From the NCBI GenBank assembly GCA_023055505.1, contig JALIRH010000001.1, positions 91,728,530 through 91,792,529 on the forward strand: a stretch of DNA of 64,000 bases, given 5' to 3'. The notes below the pieces were generated by a model. It was not told where the DNA came from. It did no database searches and saw only the letters and a program-made list of their open reading frames with translations. The translations under genes and the position numbers were made by a program. Positions within the stretch are counted from its first letter, which is position 1, and each line of letters opens with the position of its first letter. Shown here piece by piece: positions 1 through 13,446 of the stretch. This DNA comes from Callipepla californica brunnescens. Its lineage: Eukaryota; Chordata; Aves; Galliformes; Odontophoridae.

Positions 1-2529
1 CTGAAATTCTCCTTAAATTATCTTAAATTCTCCTACATGCAGCCAAACACCACCCTAAGCCCTCCAGCGTTGCAGATATCAGGTTTGATCCAATGCATCC
101 AAAATGAAAGCAGTTTCCCTAGTGGTAGCAAAGACTTACAGAAAGTGCTACATTTAAAATACAATATTCCTGAACTCAGAAGTATCACTGATATTTAAAT
201 CTTAACTTACTTTATGAATATACTGAAGATCTACCCACATAGAAGGAATTATGATAAATTCATAATATGAATTCATATTCAAATCATATTTCTTTTCAGA
301 ATCCCTGGAATCCCCTAATCTAAAGCTTGATCTGAGAACTGTGAGGTGCATACTTTGGGGGAAACATACGTTTGTGGGCTAGTAATATAGTGCATTTCTC
401 AAGTCCCTTAATAACTTTTCCAAGAAAATATGTTAACAGAGCTTACTTTCCACCTGTATTTAAAGTTCTTACTGTGAATAAATCTAACAAATAACTTTCA
501 CAGTGACTAATAGCTTTTCTGAAAACTTCATAATACTGATGCAGTAATTTTCAAAGTGCAAATATTGAGATAAAGAAGTTTCATTTCTGATTCATTCTCT
601 GAAAGTGTGAATCCAAAACTGCCTCACAAATAAAACTTCTGTCCTTCAGAATAGCATGGCTTTTAATTCTACATATCTTCCACAAAAGTTACCCCAAAAG
701 TTCTGGTTATTACTTAATTTAGATACTCGTGAATGTACTACATGGATATCTGAATTATGACTGTTAGTTCTGTTCAGTTTTTTATTTTTCACACACGTTC
801 AACACTGATCTTCTAAAACATGTTTTCATTCCTGCTCATGAGTCTGTTTTGCATTTCATCCTTGGAAATAATGTTTTGTTTTTTTCAGGCCAACTGATCT
901 TTAAGCGTATGCATATTTAACACACAGACTCACTGGCATAGCCTTGAAATCCTTCCATGAGATACACAGCCACTGGTATGAATAGCACGGTAACACTTGT
1001 AATTTCAGACTGCCAAAATTCATTAGAGCATTGTTTTATTTTAGTTTTTAGAAGCAGCTGATAAATTCCAACTTGCCTCTTATATTCCTATTTGCAACCC
1101 TGAAAGCTTGTGGAAGGCTGCCACAAGATCGGATTTTGTTCTTTACTAAAAATCATATTGGCATTGTTCTTTACCAGACTTCTGGAACATTCTAACTTTT
1201 GTCTGAACAACTTTTAAGAACTTAAGATTTATCACCTTTTCCTAATCACCAAGGGAATTTCTTCTCTTTCCTTCAGAAATTTTCTCAGTTGTCCTATCTT
1301 GTTAAAAAAATAGCGGTCTGCTGGTCATAAACCCAGTGGCACATATCTTTCACATGTGCTAAAGACATATCCTCTCTAGAGCAAGTTGGGTATGTCCATG
1401 TTCCTCAGCATTTGATTCTGAAGCCTGCTTTGGTCTGTTGAACTCCCACGGTCCACTGTAGTTTCCTCTGATTTTTAGGTAGGACGTACTGAAGCACTGT
1501 GAGTGCTCTGTAGCAATCTTTCAGAGAGGTATTTTTCTGGCATGAAATTGAGAGTGTGCACTGGATGTACCATGAGGACATCTGGAGGCATTTAAGGATG
1601 CAACACCTCATGAGGTATTGATGCAGAGGTGTGTAGAGTGGATACAGGCAGACATACTGTCTCTTAGTATTGGCTCCTGGAGTGAGTTTATCATAGCATT
1701 AAGTGGTTCAACACAAAGTTAGACAGTAGGATAACTAATCTGCCTTGAGAAATAACTGTTACAATACTCAAGTTTTCAGTTTAGACATCTTTTACTTAAA
1801 GGTGTAAATATCCTCTAGCTATTTTTCTGCTAACATTTTACTATTTGATAGCCCCTCTACACTGATAGCTTATTTGTTCATGATTTTTTAAATTCCTTTA
1901 TTTATCCCAGTAACTACTTGAATATCTCCATCAATGTAGAACTTCCATGAATGGGTAGCACATAATGCAGTCATGGTAAGCATTTTTTCTGCCATTAACA
2001 TTCACAGAGATCCATATTAACACAATGTATTTTCTATCATCACCAAGATCCACTAAATTTAAGGTCCTGATCCATACAGATATTGAAAAATGCATATCTC
2101 AGTTGAAATACGATTATATTCATAATATCTTTGTTTTGAACATCTCAAACAAATATTGAAATAATGAGATGTCAGTATATCCCGATTTACCATTTACTTA
2201 TTTGAGAGTTTTTAAAGCAACACAGCATTATTATAGAAGTGGTACATAACAGAAACCTTCTAAACAGCACTTCTTATTACTAAGTCAGAGTCTTGCTATG
2301 GAATATTTGCCAGAGGTATCTTATTGAAATGTCCATCTCTTTAGAGAAAGTAAATCTCCAGAGTAGAATGAGGTGGAATGAGGGAACTGATGGCTCCCTA
2401 AGCAAAGTGATCGTCGACCTTAACTGTTAACAAATATCAAGGAAGCCTGGTATGACTCTGAGAAAAAAAAATGGAGTGTGGAGCTGGGTGGAGGTCCTGT
2501 GGCCAAAGCCCATGATCATCCTGCAGGGA
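1..2529. other. No gene recognised
   Basis: AT-rich unique-looking sequence. All open frames are short and carry no motif I recognise. Only short A or T runs are visible, and no CR1, LTR or DNA-transposon end is recognisable. Confidence 0.6.
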
Positions 2530-3097
2530 TGGGGTTATCATAATGCTGCTGAAAATAATTGTTCACAAATGTAAATACTGCCAAAAAGTGGTGACATGAA
2601 TGAGGCCAGATTGTTTTGTTTGGTAAGATATGGCTTATCAAAGTCCAGCAGGGAGACGTGACCAGATTTTGGAGTTGAATATCTGCAACACAATAAATTC
2701 CATTTGAAAATTTGCAGGTAATTATTTATGTTAACTGAAAATAGAGTCAGAAATACACACACACAAAAAAAAAAAAACAATATATTTTTTTTTAATCTTG
2801 AAACCTGTTCTCACATTCCTTTAACAAAACAGAAATCACAGCTGCATATTTTTTGCTGTTTACAGGACTGTGTTTAGCTAATGTATCTAAATGCATAGAA
2901 TGATTTGCCATGTCTTGCTGTAAGTCAGCACTGCACTGTCCCCTCCTTGTGTCCTGATTTCAGCCCAGAGAGTGTTAATAGCACACTGATGTCTGGTTAT
3001 TGCTGAAGGAAGGTTGAGCACCTTGGGCAATGAGTGGCCACACTGCTAGCTGAGCTGGGCTGTATATGACCTGCAAGCCATGGGTTGGACTTGCCTA
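2530..3097 (-). mobile_element. Charlie-like hAT DNA transposon remnant (5' end plus transposase C-terminal region)
   Basis: On the minus strand the right edge (about 3097 leftward) reads TAGGCAAGTCCAACCC, resembling the 5' end CAGGTATGTCCAA of the hAT copy at 52136. Inside, the minus-strand translation shows the hAT C-terminal dimerisation region, with motifs such as SPLFGSIYICEQLFS (about 2538-2780) and an upstream MANH..HLD.LAK...KYAA segment. This is the part of a hAT transposase used for dimer formation; the catalytic DDE core and zinc finger are absent. The same 5'-end-to-C-terminus arrangement occurs in the copy at 52136-52692, so both may descend from one internally deleted parent. 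The reading frame is broken by a poly-A/CA stretch near 2760-2785. The 3' terminal repeat is not seen on the left side. I am confident of the hAT family; a named subfamily (for example Charlie12) is only a guess. Confidence 0.8.
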
Positions 3098-6000
3098 CTC
3101 TACCGAGTTATTCATGATATAATGTAATTGTAGTTGGCCTTATTATTCATGTTCTTTGTTAACCTAACATGCTTTACAGACAGTGCATTTATCACCATCA
3201 ATCCAAAAGAATCTGTAGTCTGTTGCTTTAATGAATCAAGTTCACCAAATCTAAGCCCTGAGGGTTCTCGCTGAACATGGCCAAATTCCTTAGGAGTGAT
3301 CATTAAAGCCCATTCAAACATGACTAGAGAAACTGGGCACTGTGCTATTTGTGAAGCCTTAATCATGATAATTCCTGCACCAAATGCAACTGAACTTACA
3401 GCTCTGAATTTGGAATCTCAGAATCTAAGTTCAGCAGCCTACAGTCCCTCTGATATCTGAGGACAAGCTGGAACACAAGGGAGTTTATAATCTGCCGAAC
3501 TTCTCTGCCCTTTTCACGCAACACTTGCCTATCAAGATGGATTTACGTATATCCTGTCTTGACTTCCTTTTTGGTCTTAGGTGTGTTTTGATGTGTACAA
3601 CCTAAGTTCACAAACACAAATCCATTCTTCAGTTGATGAGTGATATTTTCAGATTCCTCTAGACATTCTGCTTTATACTTCCCACCCAGAACTGTGTTTC
3701 CAATTGCTTCCCCTTCCTCCAGGAGTGGTAGGCAGGCAAGGTACCATCAAGTGACTTCAAGTGTTCTATCTTACTTTGGCAGTGTCCTTTAAGAAACAAA
3801 CAAACATTAAGAAAATGATTATTTTGAAGAAATGTATTGCCCAGAGCAGAATGAAAAGTAGAGAAATTAATTCAGATTTCTCACTTCTCTAACTCTGACC
3901 TGATCAATATAACTACCTCTGATTTCATTGTTATTTGAAAATGAAAAAAAAAAAAAATTAAAAAAAGAGATTAAAACTATTTACTCGTGCACCAATCAAT
4001 TTTTTTTCTTATGTAGTAAGAAGTTCAATTGTAATGACAGAAATATGAACATCAACTATTTTCTTTGTTCTCCAGAGAAAAAAGGACACTAACTACATCA
4101 ATTGTTTATGAAATACCCAGATAAAATGGGATTTTCAGTAAAAGCTAAGTGCATACTCAAGATTTTCTTCTTGAGTACATTTACACTACATACACTACAT
4201 TTATTTTTTCACTTGGATTTTACATATTTTAAATTAAAAACAGAATTTAGTACCAAGTTAGTGAAGTGTCCTAGCTTTCTTTCTACTATATTTTTCAGGG
4301 AAGTTTTACTTCCCTTTTCTTTTCCCTAATCTTTCCTTTTTCTTTTCTTTCTACCCTATGATAACAGAATTTAGCCCCAAGAAATATTATATATCTATAC
4401 ATGTATATGATTTCAATTATATTTTTGCAGAATCTAGTACTTTTGCAGTTTCTAGTGTGATTTCTAAATATGTTCAAAATAAGGTGATTGCTATATAAAA
4501 TTGTAAGAATATTTCATAAATACAATGTAACTACATGTTAGCTTTTCTTTGTCAGTTTTTCCCTAAGGATGAGAGCAGCTTAATCAATGTGAAGTTTTTA
4601 ATTTTTTTTTTAGTTTGAGCTTACTTCTGTTTAATTCTTAATTATAGACTGTAATAAACAAATAGCACCTAGAGGCATATTTTGCAAAATCACCAAGGGC
4701 CAACCCAATAGCAATGTTTGTATGTTAAGGAGATCTGTCACAGGAGCAAGCATTGATGAAAACTAATAGAAAAACAAGGTCAGAGTGGCTGAATATCCCC
4801 CTGAAATTGTGTGTTGAAAAATCTGTTTACTAGGGGTCTGATGCTAGAAACTTGTGATGAGGATGTGCTTTACTAATACAAACTCCTTTTCAATAACTAA
4901 TTGAGAATTTCTACTTGAATTTTTTTAATGGCTATTGATTAATTTTTAATTGTTTCTGGAGTGGTTTCAGCCACTTTTTCTACAATATTATATTGAAGCC
5001 CACATTATGATCTATGGAAAACAAAAACGGAAAGGAATGGAAAAGTTCTGAGAGTTTAAGCTTCCCCAAAATTAGCACTCAACAGGTTTAGCTTGTAAAT
5101 AGCATGACACGGATCATTCAGTCCTAAACTTGGCTAAAGACTGGGCTCAGATTTGATTTTCTGAAGAGTTAAACACTTCCTGCAAAGCTTTTAAATCATT
5201 TCACTTAGCTATTCCAGCACTAATTGTTTAGAATCTTTCTCCATTAATTAGTAGAAGATTGACCATGTCCGGAAGTGTAATCTTTCTCACACAGCTACAT
5301 GAACAACCTAGGGTGCCTTAGCTCAGCTGCAGACTTGTAGGATTCTGTTCAAATTCTCACACACAAGTGCCTACTGCCATTTCAGAAGCATAGGACAGAT
5401 GAGGTTTGTCAGACTCACATCATTCTGGCATGGCACATAGTACCCAACAGCATGAGTCACCAATATCTTTACGTTCAAGAAAACCCTAGATGAGAACCAA
5501 GCACGTCTTGTTAATATAGGTAACAGGCTACTGGAATGTGTCACAAAAAACATCAAGTCCCCTAGACTGACAATCTTTGTGTCATAAACATTTCTGGACT
5601 GAACCCCACAAACATTCCATATGCTTGAAGCTGAGCTGACATTGCATACAACAGAGAGTCAAGAAAATTCGTTCATTAAAAGGTGTTAAAATTCATCCAA
5701 AATGGTCATCAATTCAGTTAATTGTTTGAAGCAGGACCAAAGAATTTGCACTGAAAACATAAGTCATAATATAAAATATCTCTATGAACCAAACACAATA
5801 TTCTAACATAATGGTTAACATGCAGATCTAAGATTCTCTGGTGGGACAACCCCTGAATGAGACACTCAGATGCATAGATGTTCCTCCAGATACACCATAG
5901 GCCCTGCAACATATCCATGTCTACCTCCAGTAACATACTGCCACGAAACAGCATTGCACTCTGAAGATCTACTGACCCCTGTCAGTGCAGTCTAGAAAGC

Positions 6001-7016
6001 CGTTCACCACATGTTAATGTTAAAAACTACATTTCATCAGCTGAAGCACTTTGTAAGCATCACTAATTGCACTGATTGAATTGTCTAAACATAGGTGTCT
6101 AGTTCTATTAGAGATGCTCTCTAGTATCACATCTGTTCCACAGCTGCTGCTCCAGAGCTGTTCAGATCTCTCATGCTATATATCTTCCAGATCCATATGG
6201 GTCACCCTAGATAATTTTGATACTGCAAATGGCACACTACAAGCATTGTTTCTGATTAAGCTAAAAGTTATTTTCATAAATCCCTGAAATACACTGGAAA
6301 ACACATTTAACCACAGTTGGAAACTAATACTAACATAAATGTATTCAACAGTTTCTAACTATACTGAATGAGATGGTTGATTTTTACTTATTCTTTAGAT
6401 AAATGTCATGCTCAAATAAATGTAAACCCTGGATTTTAATATATTTATTTATTTAATATCTGTGTGATTTTCATATGTGAAATTCTGTAATTCTCAGTAT
6501 TACCCTCTGGGTCTTGCAGACATCCTTTGCCTGTGCTCCAAATTGGATGGATGCCAGTCAACCTTGATGTGAGGTTCGTGAGCTCCATTTAATACAGTAA
6601 TCCTAATGAGAGCACAGCACCATGCTAACAAAGATACACAGCTTTCAGATTGAAGTTTGCTGGCCTTGAGCCAGATTTGTGCACAAGTTAAATGAGTATT
6701 GCTTTCTCTGAAAGAGGCCAGGAATATATGCTGTATCTTGCAATAAGGCGGATTCTGGGCAATCCATAAAACGGTTAAGTAATTGGTTCAATTGGTGTTG
6801 AATCCAGAATCTCTGAAAACGTGGCAATTATTTGAATAAATGTGTCACATTTTTTGACAGGAAAGGACATAACTTTACCAACATAAAATAATGAAAAATT
6901 AAGTCTTAGTGGCATCTAACCAAATGGAGTGTCTATTTGGTACAGGTATATGATCTGCTAATACAGGGTTTTTACCTGTGTTAACTGGGGATAAGGTACA
7001 AAAATAAAAATGTGTA
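3098..7016. other. No gene recognised
   Basis: AT-rich sequence without recognisable transposon ends. It contains a short A-run near 3943-3957. Open frames are at most about 80 codons, with no motif and no plausible splice context that I can defend. Confidence 0.55.
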
Positions 7017-7228
7017 TGTACTGGGTTTAGTTAGCAAGATTTGCAACCAAGGAGGCGGCAGGGCTGGCATCTGTGATGAGAACCCCAGGAAGAACCACTT
7101 CTAACTGGCTGTAAAACTGACCAGAGCTGAGCCATGAGTGACAGTGGCTGTGCCGACGGGAGAGGAGATTTAAGAAAGCAAAAATTGCAGCACAAGAGCA
7201 GAGGAGAGACCCTTGGTGTAGTAGCCTC
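7017..7228 (+). mobile_element. 5' portion of an ERVL-type LTR (truncated)
   Basis: The segment begins TGTACTGGGTTTAG, the kind of start seen in bird ERVL-type LTRs. It continues with a GC-richer LTR-like body including GGGAGAGGAGATTTAAGAAA and a purine-rich AGCAGAGGAGAGACCC. It stops where the minus-strand CR1 begins. The LTR 3' half, any internal region and the CR1 3' terminus are all missing at this join, which suggests a deletion across both elements. Assignment is from memory of the family's general form, not from an alignment. Confidence 0.6.
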
Positions 7229-8075
7229 CTGTCTTGCAATGAACAGGGACATTCACAGCTAGATCAGGTTGCTCAGAGTCCCCTCCAGCCTGGACTTGAA
7301 AGTCTCTAAGGACGGGGCACAGACCACATCTCTAGGCAACCTGTTCCAGTGCTTCACCACCCTCATTGTAAAAGACTTTTTTCTTATATCTAACCTAAAT
7401 CTACCCTCTTTAAGCTTGAAACAATTTCCCCTTGTTCTGTCACTACATACCCTGCTAAAGAGTCTGTCCCCTTCTTTCCTGTAGCCCTCCATTAGATATT
7501 GAAAGGCCGCTATGAGATCACCTCACAGCCTTCTCTTCTCTAGGCTCAACAGCTCCAGCTCTCTCAGCCTGTCCTCATAGGAGAGGTCCCTTGGATCATT
7601 TTTGTGACCCTTCACTGGATGCAGTCCAACAGGTCTATGACTCTATGATATTGAAAACTCCACATTTGGATGCAATACTTCAGGTGAGGTATGATCAGCA
7701 CAGAACATAGAGGAAAGATCATCTCCTTCATCCTGCTGGCCGTATTTCTTTTGATGCAGCCCACCATACAGTTGGCTTTCTGGGCTGTGAGGGCACACTG
7801 CTGGCTCATATTCAGCTTGTGCCATGCACTAGCACTCCAGGATCTATTCAGGCAGGGTTGTGCTCAATCCTTTTATCCCCCAGTTCGAATTGGTAATTGG
7901 GGTTGCCTTGACCCAGATATAAGACCTGACATTTGGATTTGTGGAACCTCATGAGGTTCACCTGGGACCACTTCTCAAACCTGTCTAGGTCCCCCTGGAT
8001 GGCATCCCGTCCCTCTGGTGTGTTGATTGCATCCCACAGCGTGTTGTCATAACCCCACAGTTTGGTTTCATCATT
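7229..8075 (-). mobile_element. CR1 LINE, 5'-truncated, reverse transcriptase C-terminus to 3' UTR
   Basis: Read on the minus strand, this gives the end of CR1 ORF2 starting just at the RT catalytic box (DETKLWG replaces the usual ADDTKL). It continues with EGRDAIQGDLDRFEKW and VNLMRFHKSKCQVLYLGQG, then the CR1 3' UTR. CR1 is the dominant bird LINE, moving by target-primed reverse transcription, and most copies are 5'-truncated like this one. The terminal 8-bp repeat is lost: the element stops near 7229 against an LTR fragment. Frameshifts and stops make it non-functional. Confidence 0.93.
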
Positions 8076-9911
8076 TTTCCTGGCACCCAGTGGTAAGACT
8101 GACATCTTGAGAAGTACTTTTCCAAATGGTTGTGTCTCTATATACTGAGTACCCTACCATCTTGGGGGAGGATAGAATGCTATATGGATGAGTATCTTAG
8201 TAAACAGTAAATAAAATATTCAAACAGATGAGCAAGGTAAAAAAAAACTACTCTTTTCTCATGTAGGGTTTACTGTATCAAGTAATCAAAATTTTCCTGA
8301 TAGCACTGTGAGCAAATGCTGGACAAAATGCACATCCTAGAAGTTGTTAATTACATTACAGAAATAACAAATGTTTCACATGCTACAATAAAAAGATACA
8401 TATTATTATTGATGAAGAAATTCCACTTTCAGCAAGCACTTCTAGTCATCCAAATAACTTTTCTAAAAGGAAGACCGAAGGGACAAATGAAAGTGCATCC
8501 ATATGTTACGTAGGGCTAAAAGTTAGTCACACTATTGTGTAATTTATAGATCAATTAATGGATTACCCAGTGTTCCTGAGTATTCAATATAATCTATTGT
8601 CAGTACAACCACTACAGCTCACATCAACATCATATGTTAGCTAACATATATAACATTCTAGTGCTATGAATTTTCAGATAGCTAAGTTCTAATGGATATA
8701 TTTACTACCTTGGCTTAATCAGTTTATAAGTTTAAAAGAATTTAGTTCCATGTGCTCGCGTGTATCTTAAGACTGCATTAGGGAACAATCAGTAACTATC
8801 AGTAGGAAAACAAATAAATGAAACACTCTTTAAATATATCCTTGAAAAAGGTTGAAAGAGGAAAAAAATAGATTAAAATTTTATAGGTAAATGTGTGTTT
8901 TAAATTGCAAACATCCTTAAAAGCCATTTGAAATGAGAAACAAATGATTTAGCTAAAATAGCAATGAAAATAAATATATAATATATTTTTCTTCTATGAT
9001 ATGATGATAAAATTTTGTACAATTTATCAGTATATTTGCCAAACAAACAAACAAAAAATAAATATTAACTTTGTATTTAAAATTTTTATTTTAAAAGAAA
9101 CACTAAAATATAGACATGAATTGAAATGGAAGCAAAGCTGGACTGTGTAAAAATTTAAAAGACAAAGAAAGATAGGAAACAAGAACAGCTCTAATTTGTA
9201 CTTGAAAATGATATTAAAACACTTGAAAATACATAGCGTCAATGAAGAAGATTTAAACATCTCTTCTCCAAAATATGCAGGAGATATTCATCTGTGGCAG
9301 CATCTCATATAGTTAGAAATTTGTTATATTCTTATTATGATTTGAGGCTTGTTTATGTTCAGCCAAAGAAACTATATCTGTTCATCAGTTCGCATGTACA
9401 TAGATACAAGCTTATGTGTACATGCTGCTTTATACAACATGTAGCAAGTAATTTTCAGACTGCCATAGCATGTTTCAGCAAACTATTTAGATTACCTAAA
9501 ATAATCCACTGTAAACTGTTCTTTCATATGCAACAGATAATAATAATAATAACAAAGAATAAACTTTGCTTGAAGATTCTATAAGCTATCACAGTAAATG
9601 TGGAAAATGCCATAAGTTTTATTACCAAACTGGAGAAGGGATTTCATTATGTTGTGGAGCTATTGAGATATTACTTAAGAGAATTAACAAGACAGGTGGC
9701 AGTTACCACCATTTTGAAAAAAGAAAAAAAAACACACAGACTGTCACTGTTCTGTTAGGAATGGATCTCATCCAGAGCCTGTTTGACAGGTGTGTTAAGC
9801 ATACATCTTCAGATAGGGCCCATAGGAGACTTAGTGAGAAGAAAACTTAATTTAAGGATCACTGTCAGGATTTGACATGAGATAGTGACCTATTGGCAGG
9901 TGTCTCTGTTA
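8076..9911. other. No gene recognised
   Basis: AT-rich sequence with no recognised repeat. It contains a perfect 18-bp palindrome (8632-8649), an A/T-rich stretch near 8960-9110 and a short (AAT)n run near 9537-9556. Open frames of up to 96 codons have low-complexity, chance-like composition. Confidence 0.55.
8632..8649. repeat. Perfect 18-bp palindrome
   Basis: ATATGTTAG is followed immediately by CTAACATAT, a spacer-free inverted repeat. In sequence this AT-rich such palindromes can occur by chance, and no function is visible. Confidence 0.5.
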
Positions 9912-9976
9912 ACGGCAGGGGTTTTGGAACTAGATGATCTTCAAGGTCCCTTCCAACCTAAACCATTCTGTGATTC
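9912..9976 (+). mobile_element. CR1 LINE 3' tail fragment
   Basis: Contains the conserved CR1 tail GGAACTAGATGATCTTCAAG, then GGTCCCTTCCAACC and CATTCTGTGATTC, close to the canonical 3' end. Only about 65 bp is recognisable; the upstream part is either absent or too diverged to see. Confidence 0.88.
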
Positions 9977-12900
9977 GTTATAAAATCACTAAGTGCCTAA
10001 AATAACTGAGATAACTTTGTCTCAGCACTGGTTCCTAGTTAAATTTTCTGCTGACTGTTGTTGCCAAGGTAGGTTATTTTGATTATCACAGTTTCTTGCA
10101 TGTGCTCATAAATCCTTTTGTGGATGAAAGCCAAATTTATTAACTGACTTGTGATGAAGAAAGTCTCTGGCAGAGGCAGAGACTGTTCGGATTCCTGGAA
10201 GCAAAGTCACTTCATGATTATGATTATGGTCCCGATCTGGAATTAAGGGAATAGCTGGTTTAATTCCCTTCTCTGTCACAAACTTTTGTGACTTTGACCA
10301 GGTCATGCTGAATACATTCATTTATATGTGTAGTTGTACTCAGCTTTCTATCTCTGAAGCAGCTCTGGTTACATATACACTGACATATCTGTGAAGTATA
10401 CAGCTTTTTGGAAGCTAATTCATTCAGTTTCTCTTTCAATATTTCCTTAACAGGCAGATTGCAGGAGTGGAAATACCTAAAATAATTTCTTAGTAGTTAT
10501 GAGATCTCTCTCAAGGAAACTAAAAAGAAAAGCAATTTAATTATCCTCTTTTGAGCTCATCATGGACCAAAACTATTTGAAGATTCTTCCATCATTCTGA
10601 TTCAGATGCAATCCAGATGGTATTTCCTGTTAAATTTTACTCTTTGCATGGCTGCTAATTCAGTACGGCTGCCAAATGGGATGCTGGGTGGTAGCCTCAC
10701 TGAGTCCCATGCATCAGAACAGTTCATTCTCACAGTAGACAGCCATCATTGCTTAGTTCTTAGTACTGTTGGCTAGCATTGATCTGTCAAGGTGGAATTC
10801 CTTGTTCAAGTATCTTTAATAAAAATGTTAGGATGACTAGAATTTTATTGTCACTTCTTCAATTTAAAGCAATAAAAAATTACATTGCAATTCAAAGAAT
10901 GAAAAACTGAATTTAAAAAAGGGCAGAAAAGGTTTAATATGATATTACATATTTCCAGAAGTCAGACATTACTGCATAGGTGTCCTAACCAACCGTCTTA
11001 GAATCAAAAAAAAGATTATCAATTCATTTCTACTTCTGTTTAGCATTCACTTTTGTGTCAGGCTCTGGAAGAGTTGGACACAAAGCAACTGCATAAATAA
11101 ACCTGCCATTCTTTTCAGCTATGTTTTCAGAAAAAAAAAGAATTACGATGGTGAAATTGGAAGACTTAAGGAAGGCCATTTATGTTACCCAGGAGGATAC
11201 AAATCAATAAAAGTTCATGGCTCAGAGGTTCTCATTGATTGGAACATACTGGTAGCAGAGCAATTTCAAAAACCAACGTAAGGTTTGCCAACCACACCAC
11301 ATTTTTTGATTGTGCACAATAAAACGTTATGATCTAGAAACAGCTCTCTACAGTACAGGCTTTTGAATGTCTTAATGCGTTTGACTTAAACATGGATCAG
11401 CTGAACACTGACACTGACTGCTTGAAATGTTTTTCAGAGAATTATAAAACTCATATAACATAAAATGTTTAATATAAAAAAAATCTATAAGATATGATTA
11501 TAGGCTGAAGAGTACAGATATTATAAAGACAATAGAGAAAAGTAATACCTCAAGGAAGATTGTATTTTGTTGAAAGGAAATTATATGCCGTATAAGATGC
11601 TTTTAAAAAGTACCTAACTAAACTCTTCTGTTCATTCATTAACTGTTGAGGACATTATTGGCTATCAGAGTTAACTCATGCATGTTGCTACGACAGTAAT
11701 TTACTGCAGCCCAGGGAGTGGGAGGAGGGTGGACTGGGAAACAACCATTTCCATTGCTCACTTGCATCTCAGTTAAATTCTCAAGCAAAAATGGCCCACT
11801 CTATCAGTTGCTGATGTGAAAAAAAAAAAAGAAAAAAAAAGTTTATGTCTGAGCTCTATTGTACATTATTGTGACTCATGGGACACACTGTGAATGAAAA
11901 TATCTACAGTTCCAAACTGTGGAACAAAGTACTGCATAGTACATTCACTCCTGCTGAGCCAAAACATGATGTTTAGTTGAAGTATAAACAAATAATATAC
12001 AAATTTATTTCCATTTAAGTTTACTACAACTTTAATCACTTTTGAATTATGACTAAACGTATTCTTTCTGAGGAAAAAAAGTTAAAGATAGAAAAAACAA
12101 TCATAAAAAACTACATAAAAATTGTTATTCAACCTTATTTCAGATTCATACTAAATGAGAATATCATTCATTCAAATGCTTGATTTGGGATCATAGATAT
12201 AACTAACGGGTTTAATGCAAGTTTTCAGTACCACAGTAGGGATAAATCTACTGTGAAACGACAAAGAGTGCTCTGTCAAATCCAAGAATGGGGTTTACCT
12301 CATTTTCTGTTTCTCATACTCTGGGAGATAGATGAAAACCTTTTGAAGTAGAGACTCTTTACATTGATTAAAACTTGTTTTAATTCATACATGCAAAGTA
12401 AAGATAATAACAGAATAAAACTTAAAATAAAGCATAAGAACCACTATGAAGAAAGCATGGAAAACGAATATTTCAGCTGGGCCCAGAAAATTCACCCCTA
12501 ATTTGATGAGTCAACGGTTTGCAAATTTCTTGTCTGCATTCCTCTTTTAACATTTAGGCTAGACACAGCCTTAGCAGTGTGCCATAAAATTATTTGACTT
12601 CTGGCCAGGTGAACATATATATTGCCAGTTTTTTCTGATTAAGGTGACTGCTTTCTGTACTATATTCTCTCAGCCACCTGACAAGCCTTATTCACAAGAA
12701 GGGGGTCCTGTCCTCACATTGTGCATATTCTCAGTCTTTCTCTCTTCTCCTCCCAGCAGTCCCCTCCTCGGCACTTCAGAAGTGGAAGGCTGTGTGATAC
12801 AGTCTGACCCATAAGTACACCTGACTTGTTCTCAGGCACACTGCAGAGCACTTAAGGATCAGCAGATGTACTGTCAGTAGATTTTGACAAACCCCTGTGT

Positions 12901-13350
12901 GTGCTCCTGTGGCTGTGCTGAATTTCATGGTTTTGGGCAGTTATCCAGGTACACTTTAAGTAGGGTGGAAAGTAGTACAGAAGAGACAGACAGTGTGTTT
13001 CATAAATAGAAAAGAGTAAAAAAATAAAAATAAAGCAAAAGGAAATTATTCTGTTAGAGTCCAGAGGATGTTTTACAGTAATATACCAAGTTTTTTCTAC
13101 TAGGCAGGAAAGAATTTTAGAAAGAGGAAGAGGGTGATCACGAGGTTCTTACCTCAGACTCAGACATTAGATATTTTTAAGCTGAGTGGTATTACAAGGA
13201 GAAATTTTACCAATTTTGTATGCCTTGTCAACTTTTCCCAATAGAATATGAACTTTGCTTCTTCAATGTAATTATATCATTTGCCCAGTTCAGCTTCGTA
13301 TTACTTATTATGTTTTATTAATTTATTGATTAATTATTGTGATCAGGAAA
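9977..13350. other. No gene recognised; one exon-like segment
   Basis: AT-rich, repeat-poor sequence. A-rich tracts lie near 11130 and 11819-11841. The only segment with a gene-like look is 11119-11277, described separately. A GC-richer patch around 12640-12960 has no recognisable content. Confidence 0.5.
11119..11277 (+). other. Exon-like open segment flanked by splice-site-like sequences
   Basis: The segment is preceded by CATTCTTTTCAG (acceptor-like) and followed by GTAAGG (strong donor-like). It is 159 bp, divisible by three. In the frame starting at 11120 it has no stop and would encode about 52 residues, including LKEGHLCYPGG and VLIDWN. No protein family is recognised. In sequence this AT-rich, such matches also arise by chance, and no neighbouring exon was found. 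Treat it as a weak candidate only. Confidence 0.15.
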
Positions 13351-13446
13351 TCATAGAATTGTAGAATCATAGGATGGTTTGGGTTGGAAGGGACATTTAA
13401 GATCATCTAGTTCCAACTCCCCAACTATAGGCAGGAACATCTTCCT
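13351..13446 (-). mobile_element. CR1 LINE 3' tail fragment
   Basis: Starts TCATAGAATTGTAGAATCAT, the reverse complement of the CR1 terminal 8-bp repeats. It continues GGTTTGGGTTGGAAGGGACA and AAGATCATCTAGTTCCAAC. About 95 bp of tail only. Confidence 0.92.

Noticed and set aside
7860..7900. GTTCGAATTGG as a tRNA B box
   Set aside because: Lies inside CR1 ORF2 and no cloverleaf or A box can be drawn around it.
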